Assembly: GCF_001613365.1 (NCBI RefSeq) | Contig: NZ_BDCF01000049.1 | Span: 1-62,837 of the forward strand | Direction of reading: 5' to 3' | Source: Nocardia xishanensis NBRC 101358 | GTDB lineage: Bacteria; Actinomycetota; Actinomycetes; Mycobacteriales; Mycobacteriaceae | DNA length: 62,837 bases | Part shown: in pieces, positions 26,088 through 34,191 of the stretch | Position numbering within the stretch: the stretch's first letter is position 1 | Layout of the letters: each line of letters begins with the position of its first letter | Notes under the pieces: model-generated | Database searches by the model: none | What the model was told of the DNA's origin: nothing | The model's input: only the letters and a program-made list of their open reading frames with translations | Made by a program: the position numbers and the translations under genes

Positions 26088-26190
26088 TCGGCGGGAGCGC
26101 CCACTAGCCAGGGTTCACCGGCCGGGCGGCCATTCGAGCCCGCAGGGCCTCGTTTCGGCCGGACGGGGACCCGATCCTTCGGGCCCGATT

Positions 26191-26219
26191 TTCGGCGAGG
26201 CCCGCTGGTCTGGCACAAT
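26191..26219 (+). promoter_or_regulatory. Candidate rplS promoter
   Basis: TTCGGC (26191-26196) and CACAAT (26214-26219) are 17 bases apart. GGTCTGGCACAATG matches the rpsP element at 13 of 14 positions. A dedicated promoter makes sense because rplS is detached from trmD here. The leader is about 110 bases. Confidence 0.6.
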
Positions 26220-26338
26220 GCACAGGTTGCCCTGGGTGCATGTCGACCCCGGGAGCATCCCTTAATTCGGAGCATGAACCGGTCGAGCACGCCGTGCCGC
26301 CAGGGTCCTCTGTTCGAGCGAACTCCAGAAGGATGGAA

Positions 26339-26680
26339 ATGAACACCCTTGACTTCGTAGACGAAAAGTCGCTGCGCAGCGATGTCCCCGACTTCCGTCC
26401 GGGCGACACCCTCAACGTGCACGTGAAGGTCATCGAAGGCTCGAAGGAGCGCATCCAGGTCTTCAAGGGCGTCGTGATCCGTCGCCAGGGCGGTGGCATC
26501 CGCGAGACCTTCACCGTCCGCAAGGTGTCGTTCGGTGTTGGCGTCGAGCGGACCTTCCCGGTGCACAGCCCCAACATCGACCACATCGACGTCGTGACCC
26601 GCGGTGACGTCCGCCGGGCGAAGCTGTACTACCTGCGCGACCTGCGCGGTAAGGCTGCCAAGATCAAGGAGAAGCGCTGA
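26339..26680 (+). CDS. rplS: 50S ribosomal protein L19 (bL19)
   Basis: The 113-residue protein is a clear bL19, with VPDFRPGDTLNVHVKVIEG, SKERIQVFKGVVIRRQGGGI, ETFTVRKVSFGVGVERTFP and AKLYYLRDLRGKAAKIKE. It lies at the 30S-50S interface. ATG 26339 is preferred over 26333 because AGAAGGA ends five bases before it and it gives the usual length. Confidence 0.97.
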   Translation: MNTLDFVDEKSLRSDVPDFRPGDTLNVHVKVIEGSKERIQVFKGVVIRRQGGGIRETFTVRKVSFGVGVERTFPVHSPNIDHIDVVTRGDVRRAKLYYLRDLRGKAAKIKEKR

Positions 26681-26717
26681 GCGCTTCGCCGTGACCCGGC
26701 ACGAATGATCTTCACTG

Positions 26718-26750
26718 GCCCGGCACCGGACGCGAGTCATGGTGCCGGGC
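26718..26750 (+). terminator. Hairpin after rplS
   Basis: GCCCGGCACC (26718-26727) and GGTGCCGGGC (26741-26750) are exact complements around a 13-base loop, 37 bases after the rplS stop. The next bases, TAGTCT, look like the -10 element of lepB, so terminator and promoter are adjacent. Confidence 0.75.
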
Positions 26751-26756
26751 TAGTCT
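26751..26756 (+). promoter_or_regulatory. -10-like TAGTCT before lepB
   Basis: TAGTCT ends seven bases before the lepB GTG and begins at the base after the rplS hairpin. This suggests lepB has its own leaderless transcript. Confidence 0.4.
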
Positions 26757-26763
26757 GTTCCGC

Positions 26764-27537
26764 GTGGCAGACGAAAGTGGGTCGGTGTCGGTGTCCGGAT
26801 CGGACGACGAGGGGGCTGGACGTCGCGGCAAGCGGCAGGCGAAGAAGAGCAAGAAGCAGCGCCCGTTCTGGCAGGAGCTGCCGGTCCTCATCGTGATCGC
26901 GGCCGTCATCGCCGCGCTGATGGTCAGCTTCGTCGGGCGGCCGTACGTGATCCCCTCCCAGTCGATGGAGGAGACCCTCCAGATCGGCGATCGCATCTAC
27001 GTGCAGAAGGTCAGCTACTACGGCAGCGACCCGCAACCCGGTGACGTGGTGGTCTTCGTCGGACCGCCCTCCTGGAACACCCGCTACCAGTCGATCCGCT
27101 CGGACAACGCGGTGGTGCGCGGGGTGCAGAACTTCTTCTCCTTCTTCGGCCTCGTGCCGCCCGACGAGAACGACCTGGTCAAGCGGGTCATCGCGGTCGG
27201 CGGCCAGACCGTGCAGTGCTGCGACGCGCAGGGCAGGGTCATGGTGGACGGCAAACCATTGGACGAGCCGTACGTCCAGAACGACTATCGCTGGCTGCCC
27301 GGCCAGCAGAACGCCACCTATCCCGCCGGCCGCGTGTTCGGTCCGGTGAAGGTCCCGGAGGGGCACCTGTGGGTGATGGGCGACAACCGCAACCAGTCCG
27401 CGGACTCCCGCGCCCACGTCGGCGACGAACTTCAGGGCACCGTGCCCATCGACAACGTGCGCGGCAAGGCGGTCATGAAGATCTGGCCGCCGAACCGCAT
27501 GGGATTCATTCGTTCTCAGGACCCGCAGACGAACTGA
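26764..27537 (+). CDS. lepB: Signal peptidase I
   Basis: LepB removes signal peptides from exported proteins. The 257-residue protein has a basic cytoplasmic N-terminus, one membrane helix (LPVLIVIAAVIAALMVSFVG), the catalytic serine in YVIPSQSMEETLQIGD, the catalytic lysine in DLVKRVIAVGGQTV, and the box GHLWVMGDNRNQSADSRAHV. A Cys-Cys pair (QCCDAQG) lies in the periplasmic part. GTG start. Confidence 0.96.
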   Translation: MADESGSVSVSGSDDEGAGRRGKRQAKKSKKQRPFWQELPVLIVIAAVIAALMVSFVGRPYVIPSQSMEETLQIGDRIYVQKVSYYGSDPQPGDVVVFVGPPSWNTRYQSIRSDNAVVRGVQNFFSFFGLVPPDENDLVKRVIAVGGQTVQCCDAQGRVMVDGKPLDEPYVQNDYRWLPGQQNATYPAGRVFGPVKVPEGHLWVMGDNRNQSADSRAHVGDELQGTVPIDNVRGKAVMKIWPPNRMGFIRSQDPQTN

Positions 27538-27552
27538 GGCGCGCGGCCGCAG

Positions 27553-27558
27553 GATAAT
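27553..27558 (+). promoter_or_regulatory. -10-like GATAAT before rnhB
   Basis: GATAAT ends six bases before the rnhB GTG and only 15 bases after the lepB stop. It may give a leaderless internal transcript. Confidence 0.35.
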
Positions 27559-27564
27559 TGGACG

Positions 27565-28350
27565 GTGGGGCAGGCCGGAGTCATGGGTAACCGAACAGCG
27601 GCGAGCAACGGGTGGCCGCCGCGCGTGGTGATGCGCAAGGCGGGCGGCCTGCGCACGCTGGAGGCGGCGCTGATCCGCAGCGGGCTCGGCCCGGTGGCGG
27701 GCGTGGACGAGGCAGGGCGCGGCCCGTGCGCCGGACCGCTCGTCGTGGCGGCCTGCCTGCTCGCCCCGAAGGCCTACGACAAACTCGCGGGTCTCGACGA
27801 CTCCAAGAAACTCACCGAGGCCACCCGCGAGGAGCTGTATCCGGTCATCACCCGGCTGGCGCTGTCCTGGAAGGTCGTGGTGATTCCGGCTTGGGAGATC
27901 GACTCCCTCGGCATCCACGTGGCCAATATCGAGGGCATGCGCCGTGCCGTGGCGGGTCTTGGGCACACTCCTGGCTATGTGCTGACCGACGGGTTTCGCG
28001 TCCCCGGTATTCCGGTGCCTTCATTGCCGGTGATCGGCGGCGATGCCGCGTCGGCGTGCATCGCTGCGGCCAGCATCCTGGCCAAGGTGACGAGGGACCG
28101 GATCATGGTGCAGATGGACCAGCGATTCCCCGGCTACGGTTTCGCCGCGCACAAGGGCTACAACACGCCCGAACACACCGCCGCGCTCAACGCGCTCGGT
28201 CCGTGCAGCGAACACCGGCGATCGTGGCGCAATGTGCGCGAGACGGCGGGATTACGGCCGCTCGACCCGGCCGTCGAATACGCGGACGCGGTGCTGGCGG
28301 ACGGCCTCGAGGACGGCCGGGTAGCTACCGATGCCGCCCATGCGGGATGA
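27565..28350 (+). CDS. rnhB: Ribonuclease HII
   Basis: RNase HII cuts RNA in RNA-DNA hybrids and removes misinserted ribonucleotides. Catalytic acids are in VAGVDEAGRGPCAGPLVVAA (Asp, Glu), in YVLTDGF, and in GGDAASACIAAASILAKVTRD. The conserved LDDSKKL and YGFAAHKGYNTPEH segments are present. The 261-residue length includes an actinobacterial C-terminal extension. An alternative start at the ATG 15 bases on (MGNRT) is possible. Confidence 0.94.
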   Translation: MGQAGVMGNRTAASNGWPPRVVMRKAGGLRTLEAALIRSGLGPVAGVDEAGRGPCAGPLVVAACLLAPKAYDKLAGLDDSKKLTEATREELYPVITRLALSWKVVVIPAWEIDSLGIHVANIEGMRRAVAGLGHTPGYVLTDGFRVPGIPVPSLPVIGGDAASACIAAASILAKVTRDRIMVQMDQRFPGYGFAAHKGYNTPEHTAALNALGPCSEHRRSWRNVRETAGLRPLDPAVEYADAVLADGLEDGRVATDAAHAG

Positions 28351-28471
28351 TTGTGGAGACGACCAGGCGGTGTGAGCGTCGGGCACGACGCAGTAGCGCG
28401 GGATAACCACGCAGACCACGCGAATGCCGCCGATACGATGCAGTGCGGCGAGAAGGAGGACGTCCCACCCG

Positions 28472-28777
28472 ATGAGTGCCGAGGACCTCGAGAAGTACGA
28501 AACCGAGATGGAGCTCTCGCTGTACCGCGAGTACAAGGACATCGTCGGGCAGTTCTCGTACGTGGTGGAGACCGAGCGCCGCTTCTACCTGGCCAATTCA
28601 GTGGAGCTGCGCCCGCAGAACGCCGACGGTGAGGTGTACTTCGAGGTGCGCATGAGCGACGCCTGGGTGTGGGATATGTACCGGCCCGCGCGCTTCGTCA
28701 AGCACGTCCGGGTGATCACCTTCAAGGACGTCAACATCGAGGAGCTGGAGAAGCCCGACCTGCGGCTTCCCGAGTGA
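28472..28777 (+). CDS. DUF2469 family protein
   Basis: The 101-residue protein MSAEDLEKYETEMELSLYRE is strongly conserved in actinobacteria, with VGQFSYVVETERRFYLANSV and VYFEVRMSDAWVWDMYRPAR. Its function is unknown. AAGGAGGA precedes the ATG, and TACGAT ~40 bases before the start may be a -10. It follows rnhB as in mycobacteria. Confidence 0.93.
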   Translation: MSAEDLEKYETEMELSLYREYKDIVGQFSYVVETERRFYLANSVELRPQNADGEVYFEVRMSDAWVWDMYRPARFVKHVRVITFKDVNIEELEKPDLRLPE

Positions 28778-28789
28778 TCCGGCGGCCAT

Positions 28790-28853
28790 CGATCCGCCCG
28801 GACAGCCCGGCAGCGCCCGGTGTAGCCCGGTAGCACACCGCGCCGGCGGATCG
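28790..28853 (+). terminator. Possible extended hairpin after DUF2469
   Basis: CGATCCGCCCGG (28790-28801) pairs with CCGGCGGATCG (28843-28853) with one bulged base. The large loop holds three AGCCCGG-like direct copies. A terminator is plausible but unproven. Confidence 0.35.
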
Positions 28854-28970
28854 GCTCGGCGACGAGCGGCGCGACCGCGTGTTGTCCACAGCGAAGGCGT
28901 CATCCACAGGGCGGATATCGGCCCAGGTCGCCGCGGCCGGACCGCGGCGCGGTGCGGTCACGATCGTCGG

Positions 28971-29327
28971 GTGGCAGACAAACAGGCGCTCGGCGCGTAC
29001 GGGGAAGAGCTGGCGGCACGGTTCCTGCAAGACTCCGGCATGGAGATCGTGGTCCGCAACTGGCGGTGTCGCTACGGCGAACTCGATCTGATCGCGCGTA
29101 ACTCCGACACCACCGCTTTCGTCGAGGTGAAGACCCGTAGCGGCCTCGGTTTCGGCACGCCCGCCGAGGCCGTCACCTTCGCCAAGCAGCAGCGGATACG
29201 GCGGCTGGCGCTGCTCTGGCTGGCCGAACAAGACGGCCCGTGGCGGCGGATCCGCTTCGACGTGATCTCGGTGCTGATCGCGCCGGGCAGTCGGCCGGTG
29301 ATCGACCACCTCGAGGCGGTCTTCTGA
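28971..29327 (+). CDS. YraN family (UPF0102) nuclease-like protein
   Basis: The 118-residue protein has the restriction-endonuclease-like core: LGAYGEELAARFLQDSGM, NWRCRYGELDLIARN, and TAFVEVKTRSGLGFGTPAEA. The D-ExK residues are present. The cellular role is unclear, although it always lies near comM/dprA. Start GTG 28971. Its TGA overlaps the next ATG by one base. Confidence 0.93.
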   Translation: MADKQALGAYGEELAARFLQDSGMEIVVRNWRCRYGELDLIARNSDTTAFVEVKTRSGLGFGTPAEAVTFAKQQRIRRLALLWLAEQDGPWRRIRFDVISVLIAPGSRPVIDHLEAVF

Positions 29328-30835
29328 TGGCGCTCGGGCGCGCCCATTCGGTCGCGGTCACGGGTGTGGACGGGCAGTTGGTCGAGATCGAGGCCGACAT
29401 CGGCCAGGGACTGCCCTCGGTGCACCTGGTCGGACTTCCCGACACCGCGCTCTCGGAATCCCGCGACCGGGTCCGCTCGGCGGTGGCGAATTCGGGGGAG
29501 AAGTGGCCGGACGGGCGGGTGATCCTCGCGCTGTCGCCCGCGACCCTGCCCAAGATCGGCAGTGTGTACGACTTGGCGCTGGCGATCTCGGTGCTGGACG
29601 CGGCGGGCGCGGTGCCTTCGGAGCGGCTGGCGAAGACGGTGCTGCTCGGCGAGCTCGCACTGGACGGGCGGGTGCGCCGGGTGCGCGGCATCCTGCCAGC
29701 GGTGATCACCGCGCGCAACGCGGGCTGGTCGTCGGTGGTGGTGCCCGAATGCGCCTTGGCCGAGGCGGGTTTGGTGGAGGGCGTCGAGGTGTTCGGCGCG
29801 GCCAGCCTGCGCGCCGTCGTCGCCTGGCTGCGCGGGGAGGGCACGCTGCCCGAGCCGAACGGCGAGCTGCCCGACACGGCGCGGTCCTGCGGCGATCTCA
29901 GCGAGGTGGTTGGTCAGGAGGAGGCCCGATGGGCGCTCGAGGTGGCCGCGGCGGGCGGGCATCATCTCCTGCTCACCGGACCGCCGGGCATCGGCAAAAC
30001 CATGCTGGCGCAACGTCTTCCCGGCCTGCTTCCGCCGCTGTCGGAAGCCGAGGCGCTGGAGGTCACGGCGATCCACTCGGTGGCGGGCGCGTTGTCCGGC
30101 GAGCATCCGCTCATCACGGAGCCCCCGTTCGTCGCGCCGCACCATTCCACCTCGGCGACGGCGATGATCGGCGGCGGCTCGGGCTCGGCCCGTCCCGGTG
30201 CGGTGAGCCGCGCCCACCGCGGCGTGCTCTTTCTCGACGAGTGCGCCGAGATCGGGGGAAAGGTTCTCGAAGCGCTGCGAACTCCCTTGGAGGAGGGCGA
30301 GGTTCGCATCGCCCGCCGGGACGGGGTGGCGCGATATCCGGCGCGCTTCCAACTCGTCCTGGCGGCGAATCCGTGCCCGTGCGCGCCCGCCCGCGACGTG
30401 GACTGCATCTGCGCGCCCCTCGCGCGCCGTCGCTACCTCGGCAAATTGTCCGGGCCCTTGATGGACCGGATCGACATCTGGGTGCAGATGCACGGCCAGT
30501 CCGGTGCGACGTTCAGCGCCGACGCCGCCGAGAGCAGCGCGGTGGTGCGCGAGCGCGTCGCCGCCGCCAGGAAGGCCGCGCTGCACCGCTGGCGCGAGGA
30601 CGGCTGGCTCACCAACGCGGAAGTGCCGGGACACGCGCTGCGCCAGCGGTTCCGGTTGCCGCGCGAATCCGTCGCTCCGGTCGAGGCGGCCCTGCGCACG
30701 GGCCGCATGTCCGCCAGGGGCGCCGACCGCGCCATTCGGGTCGCCTGGACGGTGTGCGATCTGCGCGGTGCCGATGTCCCCAGCACGCAGGACGTCATGC
30801 TGGCGCTCAACTTTCGCCAGCGAGGTGTGCAGTGA
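29327..30835 (+). CDS. YifB/ComM-family Mg-chelatase-like AAA ATPase
   Basis: The 502-residue protein has the ComM order: an N-terminal Lon-like domain (GLPSVHLVGLPDTALSESRD), Walker A LLLTGPPGIGKTMLAQRLPG (~220), the H2-insert PHHSTSATAMIGGG, Walker B RGVLFLDECAEIGGKVLEAL, a Cys cluster NPCPCAPARDVDCICAP and a C-terminal Mg-chelatase domain. ComM is a hexameric helicase that extends branch migration during natural transformation. Start overlaps the YraN stop. Confidence 0.93.
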   Translation: MALGRAHSVAVTGVDGQLVEIEADIGQGLPSVHLVGLPDTALSESRDRVRSAVANSGEKWPDGRVILALSPATLPKIGSVYDLALAISVLDAAGAVPSERLAKTVLLGELALDGRVRRVRGILPAVITARNAGWSSVVVPECALAEAGLVEGVEVFGAASLRAVVAWLRGEGTLPEPNGELPDTARSCGDLSEVVGQEEARWALEVAAAGGHHLLLTGPPGIGKTMLAQRLPGLLPPLSEAEALEVTAIHSVAGALSGEHPLITEPPFVAPHHSTSATAMIGGGSGSARPGAVSRAHRGVLFLDECAEIGGKVLEALRTPLEEGEVRIARRDGVARYPARFQLVLAANPCPCAPARDVDCICAPLARRRYLGKLSGPLMDRIDIWVQMHGQSGATFSADAAESSAVVRERVAAARKAALHRWREDGWLTNAEVPGHALRQRFRLPRESVAPVEAALRTGRMSARGADRAIRVAWTVCDLRGADVPSTQDVMLALNFRQRGVQ

Positions 30836-32046
30836 ACGAGCTGGAGGTTCTCGATGGCTCCGCCGGTGCGCGGGATGTTTCACCGCGAGCGGTGGATGCG
30901 GACGAGCGGCGGTTGGCTTGGGTCTACCTCTCACGGGTTGTCGAAGGGCCGTGCGCGGCGCTGTCCGCGTTGATCGAATCGGTCGGGGTGGTGGAGGCCG
31001 CGCGTGCGGTGCGGGAATGCGATCTGCCCGAGTCGCTGCGCCGGCCGACGCGGCGACGGCGCGAGATCGACGCGGCGGCGGATGATCTGACGACCATCGA
31101 GCGGATCGGCGGCCGCGTGGTGACGCCCGACGACCCGGAGTGGCCGGCGTGGCGGCTGCTCGGACTGAGTCAGCTCGAAGCGGGTCGCGATCCGGACAGC
31201 TCGGCGCCGCTGGTGCTCTGGGTACGGGGACCGCGCTCGCTCTTGGAGTCGAGCGAACGGGCGATGGCCGTGGTCGGTTCGCGATGCAGCACGGGATACG
31301 GCAATCACGTCACAGCCGAGATCACGGGGGAGCTGGCCGCGCAGGGCTGGACCATCGTGTCCGGCGCGGCGTTCGGCATCGACGCGATGGCGCACCGAGC
31401 GGCGCTCGCGGTCGGCGGGCCGACCATCGCGGTGCTCGCCTGCGGTGTGGATCGCCCGTATCCGGCTCAGCACGAACGGCTGCTGGCCGAGATCGCGGAG
31501 GTCGGTCTGGTGGTCAGCGAGTACCCACCGGGCACGGTCGCGAGGAAGCATCACTTCCTGGCCCGCAATAGGTTGGTCGCGGCGTTCGCGGACGGCGTGC
31601 TCGTCACCGAGGCCGGGCTGCGCAGCGGCGCGCGCAACACCGTCAAATGGGCGCGGCGACTGGGCCGTCCGGCCATGGCCGTCCCGGGACCGGTCACCTC
31701 GGCGGCATCGACCGGATGTCACCGGATGATTCGCGACGGTGAGGCGCTGCTGGTCACCCGCACCGAGGAGGTCGTCGACGAGGCAGGTCCGCTGCGCCTG
31801 TCTCTCCCCGGCAGCGCCGGCCCCGTTCCCGGCACTCCCGAGCACCTCACCGGTGACGAGGCTGCCGTATTCGCCGCGCTCCCCGCGATAGGTTCCCGCC
31901 TGCCCCACGAACTGACCCGACACTGCGAACTCCCGGTTCCCGCGATTCGCGCGGCCCTCGTCGCGCTCGAGCTGGCGGGATTGATCGGTGTGGACGACAG
32001 CGGGTGGCACCGCAAGACGAAGGGACGATCATGCGGTCGCTCATGA
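30832..32046 (+). CDS. dprA: DNA processing protein DprA
   Basis: DprA loads RecA onto incoming single-stranded DNA. The 404-residue protein has an N-terminal helical part, the Rossmann-like SLOG domain with AVVGSRCSTGYG, IVSGAAFGIDAMAHRAAL, ACGVDRPYPAQHERLLAEIA, SEYPPGTVARKHHFLARNRL and EAGLRSGARNTVKWARRLGR, and a C-terminal winged helix from ~residue 335. GTG 30832 overlaps the ComM stop (GTGA), so translation is coupled. Confidence 0.94.
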   Translation: MNELEVLDGSAGARDVSPRAVDADERRLAWVYLSRVVEGPCAALSALIESVGVVEAARAVRECDLPESLRRPTRRRREIDAAADDLTTIERIGGRVVTPDDPEWPAWRLLGLSQLEAGRDPDSSAPLVLWVRGPRSLLESSERAMAVVGSRCSTGYGNHVTAEITGELAAQGWTIVSGAAFGIDAMAHRAALAVGGPTIAVLACGVDRPYPAQHERLLAEIAEVGLVVSEYPPGTVARKHHFLARNRLVAAFADGVLVTEAGLRSGARNTVKWARRLGRPAMAVPGPVTSAASTGCHRMIRDGEALLVTRTEEVVDEAGPLRLSLPGSAGPVPGTPEHLTGDEAAVFAALPAIGSRLPHELTRHCELPVPAIRAALVALELAGLIGVDDSGWHRKTKGRSCGRS

Positions 32047-32124
32047 GGCCGTACCCGACACCACGGGGCGCTCGGCCCGGCGCGGTCCCTTGCCAACTGC
32101 CGCGACCGCGGCGACCGTGGTGGG

Positions 32125-33048
32125 GTGGAAGACTTGCCCGAAGACTTGGATGCGCTGCTGTCGGAATACGGGCGGCACCTACGGCTCGGCCGGAACCGCT
32201 CCGCCCACACCGTGCGCGCCTATCTCGGCGACGCGCGTTCGCTGCTGGCGCACCTGTACGCCCGCTCCCCGGATTCCGCGATCAGGGAGCTCGACCTGGC
32301 CTTGTTGCGGTCTTGGCTCGCGGAGCAGTCGGCGAACGGCGCGGCCCGCACGACGATGGCGCGGCGCGCGTCCTCGGCGCGCACGTTCACCGGGTGGCTC
32401 ACCAAGACCGGCAGGCTGGAGGTCGACCCCGGCCTGCGGCTCGGCTCGCCCAAGGCGCACCGGACACTGCCGGCCGTGCTCGGCAGGCAGCAGGCGGTCG
32501 CGGCCATGGACGCGGCGGAATCCGGTGCGGCGCAGCACGATCCGATGGCGTTGCGGGACAGGTCGATCGTCGAGTTGCTGTATTCGACCGGGATAAGGGT
32601 GAGCGAACTCTGCGGCCTGGACATCGACGACGTGGATCGGGAGCGGCGCTTGGTGCGGGTGCTCGGCAAGGGGAACAGGGAGCGCTCCGTCCCGTTCGGC
32701 GCGCCTGCCGACCGTGCCGTCGCCGAGTGGCTGCGCTACGGCAGGCCCACGTTCGCGACCGCCGAATCGGGGCGCGCGCTGCTGCTCGGCAGGCGTGGTC
32801 GCCGTCTGGATCAGCGGCAGGCCAGGAGCGTGGTGCACGAGGTCGTTGCGGCGATTCCGGGCGCCCCCGACCTCGGCCCGCACGGACTGCGCCACAGCGC
32901 GGCCACCCACCTGCTCGAGGGCGGCGCGGATCTGCGCGTGGTTCAGGAAGTGCTCGGCCACGCCAGCATGGCCACCACCCAGCTGTACACGCACGTGTCC
33001 ATCGAACGGCTGAAGAAGGTGCACGACCAAGCCCACCCGCGCGCGTGA
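32125..33048 (+). CDS. xerC: Tyrosine recombinase XerC
   Basis: XerC acts with XerD to resolve chromosome dimers at dif. The 307-residue protein has a SAM-like N-terminal domain (RNRSAHTVRAYLGDARSLL) and a catalytic domain with Arg in YSTGIRVSELCGLDIDDV, Lys in LGKGNRERSVPFG, the HxLRHS box GPHGLRHSAATHLLEGGAD, and the nucleophile in TTQLYTHVSIERLKK. Start GTG 32125. No dif-like site was found nearby. Confidence 0.95.
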   Translation: MEDLPEDLDALLSEYGRHLRLGRNRSAHTVRAYLGDARSLLAHLYARSPDSAIRELDLALLRSWLAEQSANGAARTTMARRASSARTFTGWLTKTGRLEVDPGLRLGSPKAHRTLPAVLGRQQAVAAMDAAESGAAQHDPMALRDRSIVELLYSTGIRVSELCGLDIDDVDRERRLVRVLGKGNRERSVPFGAPADRAVAEWLRYGRPTFATAESGRALLLGRRGRRLDQRQARSVVHEVVAAIPGAPDLGPHGLRHSAATHLLEGGADLRVVQEVLGHASMATTQLYTHVSIERLKKVHDQAHPRA

Positions 33049-33465
33049 GCGCACGGCAGGCGCGCGAGGGAGCACGCCGCGGTCGCGGATGGACGGCAAG
33101 CCGGTGCGGTGCATCCCGGCGGCTTGTCCACGCCGTCGCTTCGCCGCACCGACGGCGCAACGCCTACGCGCACATCGACGGTGTCACCCGCCGCACGCCG
33201 TCGCGGATGGAGCGGCCGGGCGTAGCGCGTCCGGTGTGTTTCCAGGTCGTCGCGGGCGTGTCGCGCGCTCCAGCGAGGTTCGTGGACGACCGGTCGGTCT
33301 GCCGATACGCTGACGTTGCGGAATGTTTGCCTGCGGCACGAATCGGACCAGAGACGGAGTGGTGCCCGTGCATCCTGGCGAAAGCGTGACCCCGGACGCC
33401 CCTCAGCGCCGGGCCGATTCGGTCGCGGCCGTGTTCGTTTCGCACTTGTTCCCCGGGGAGGCGGC
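33049..33465. other. 417-base intergenic region, xerC to DUF202
   Basis: No credible gene, RNA or repeat is seen here. Frames open across it are typical GC-rich shadows. A weak -10-like GATACGCT near 33304 and a GGGGAGG ribosome-binding site at the end are the only signals noted. Confidence 0.5.
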
Positions 33466-33831
33466 GTGACACTGCCGGATGTCGGCGCGGAATCGGAGGA
33501 CGGCGAGGAGAACGTCGACTATCGCTTCACGCTGGCCAACGAACGGACCTTCCTGGCGTGGATGCGCACCTCTCTCGGCCTGCTCGCGGGCGGCGTCGCC
33601 GTGCACGCCCTGGTGCAGCCGTTCCACATGGCCGGTCTGCGGCGGCTGCTCGCGGTCAGCTGCATCGTGCTCGCTGTCGTCGTCGCGTTGGGCGCCTACC
33701 TGCACTGGCGCCGAATCGGGCGCGCGATGAGCCGCGGCGAGCCGCTGCCGCAGACGCTGCTGGTGCCGATCCTGTCCGCGGGCATCGGCGTCGTCTCGAT
33801 CATGGCGTGCGTCGCGGTGCTGCTGCGATGA
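33466..33831 (+). CDS. DUF202 (YidH-like) membrane protein
   Basis: The 121-residue protein has the DUF202 signature NERTFLAWMRTSLGLLAGGV followed by two more hydrophobic helices (LLAVSCIVLAVVVALGAYLH; LVPILSAGIGVVSIMACVAV). Function unknown. GTG 33466 follows GGGGAGG. It overlaps the next gene by four bases (ATGA). Confidence 0.88.
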   Translation: MTLPDVGAESEDGEENVDYRFTLANERTFLAWMRTSLGLLAGGVAVHALVQPFHMAGLRRLLAVSCIVLAVVVALGAYLHWRRIGRAMSRGEPLPQTLLVPILSAGIGVVSIMACVAVLLR

Positions 33832-34142
33832 CGGCCAGGGACGCGGGTCTGGCCGCCGAGCGCACCGCGCTCGCGTGGCGCCGCACCGCCATCAGCGCCA
33901 TGGTCGTCGCCGCACTGTGCATCGATCACGTGGTGAGCTCCGGGTGGCGCGCGGCGGCGATCGCCCCCGCCGTCGCGGCGACGACGATGATCGCGGTGGC
34001 GGTCGCTGGCTACCTGCGTAGTCGGTGGTTGCGCCACGGCCACCGCGGCAGATCCGACGGCATCATCGTCGCGACGACGTTGGCGGTCCTGTTCGCCGGT
34101 TGTGTCGCTGCCGCATTGGGTTTCACAGAACCAGCCTGGTGA
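33828..34142 (+). CDS. DUF202 membrane protein, second copy
   Basis: A 104-residue protein with the DUF202 motif LAAERTALAWRRTAISAMVV and three hydrophobic segments. The pair of short DUF202 proteins encoded with overlapping ends is common in actinobacteria and suggests a heteromeric membrane complex, but no function is known. The alkylsulfatase gene starts 49 bases later. Confidence 0.86.
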   Translation: MTARDAGLAAERTALAWRRTAISAMVVAALCIDHVVSSGWRAAAIAPAVAATTMIAVAVAGYLRSRWLRHGHRGRSDGIIVATTLAVLFAGCVAAALGFTEPAW

Positions 34143-34191
34143 TCCGTTCCAGGACAGAGGAGTTCGGCCGAGACGAAAGAGGAGGAGGACG

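Noticed and set aside
29503..30831. Plus-strand open frame running into dprA, and apparent long N-terminal extension
   Set aside because: It overlaps comM in another frame. The DprA family length and the GTGA overlap at 30832 set the start there.
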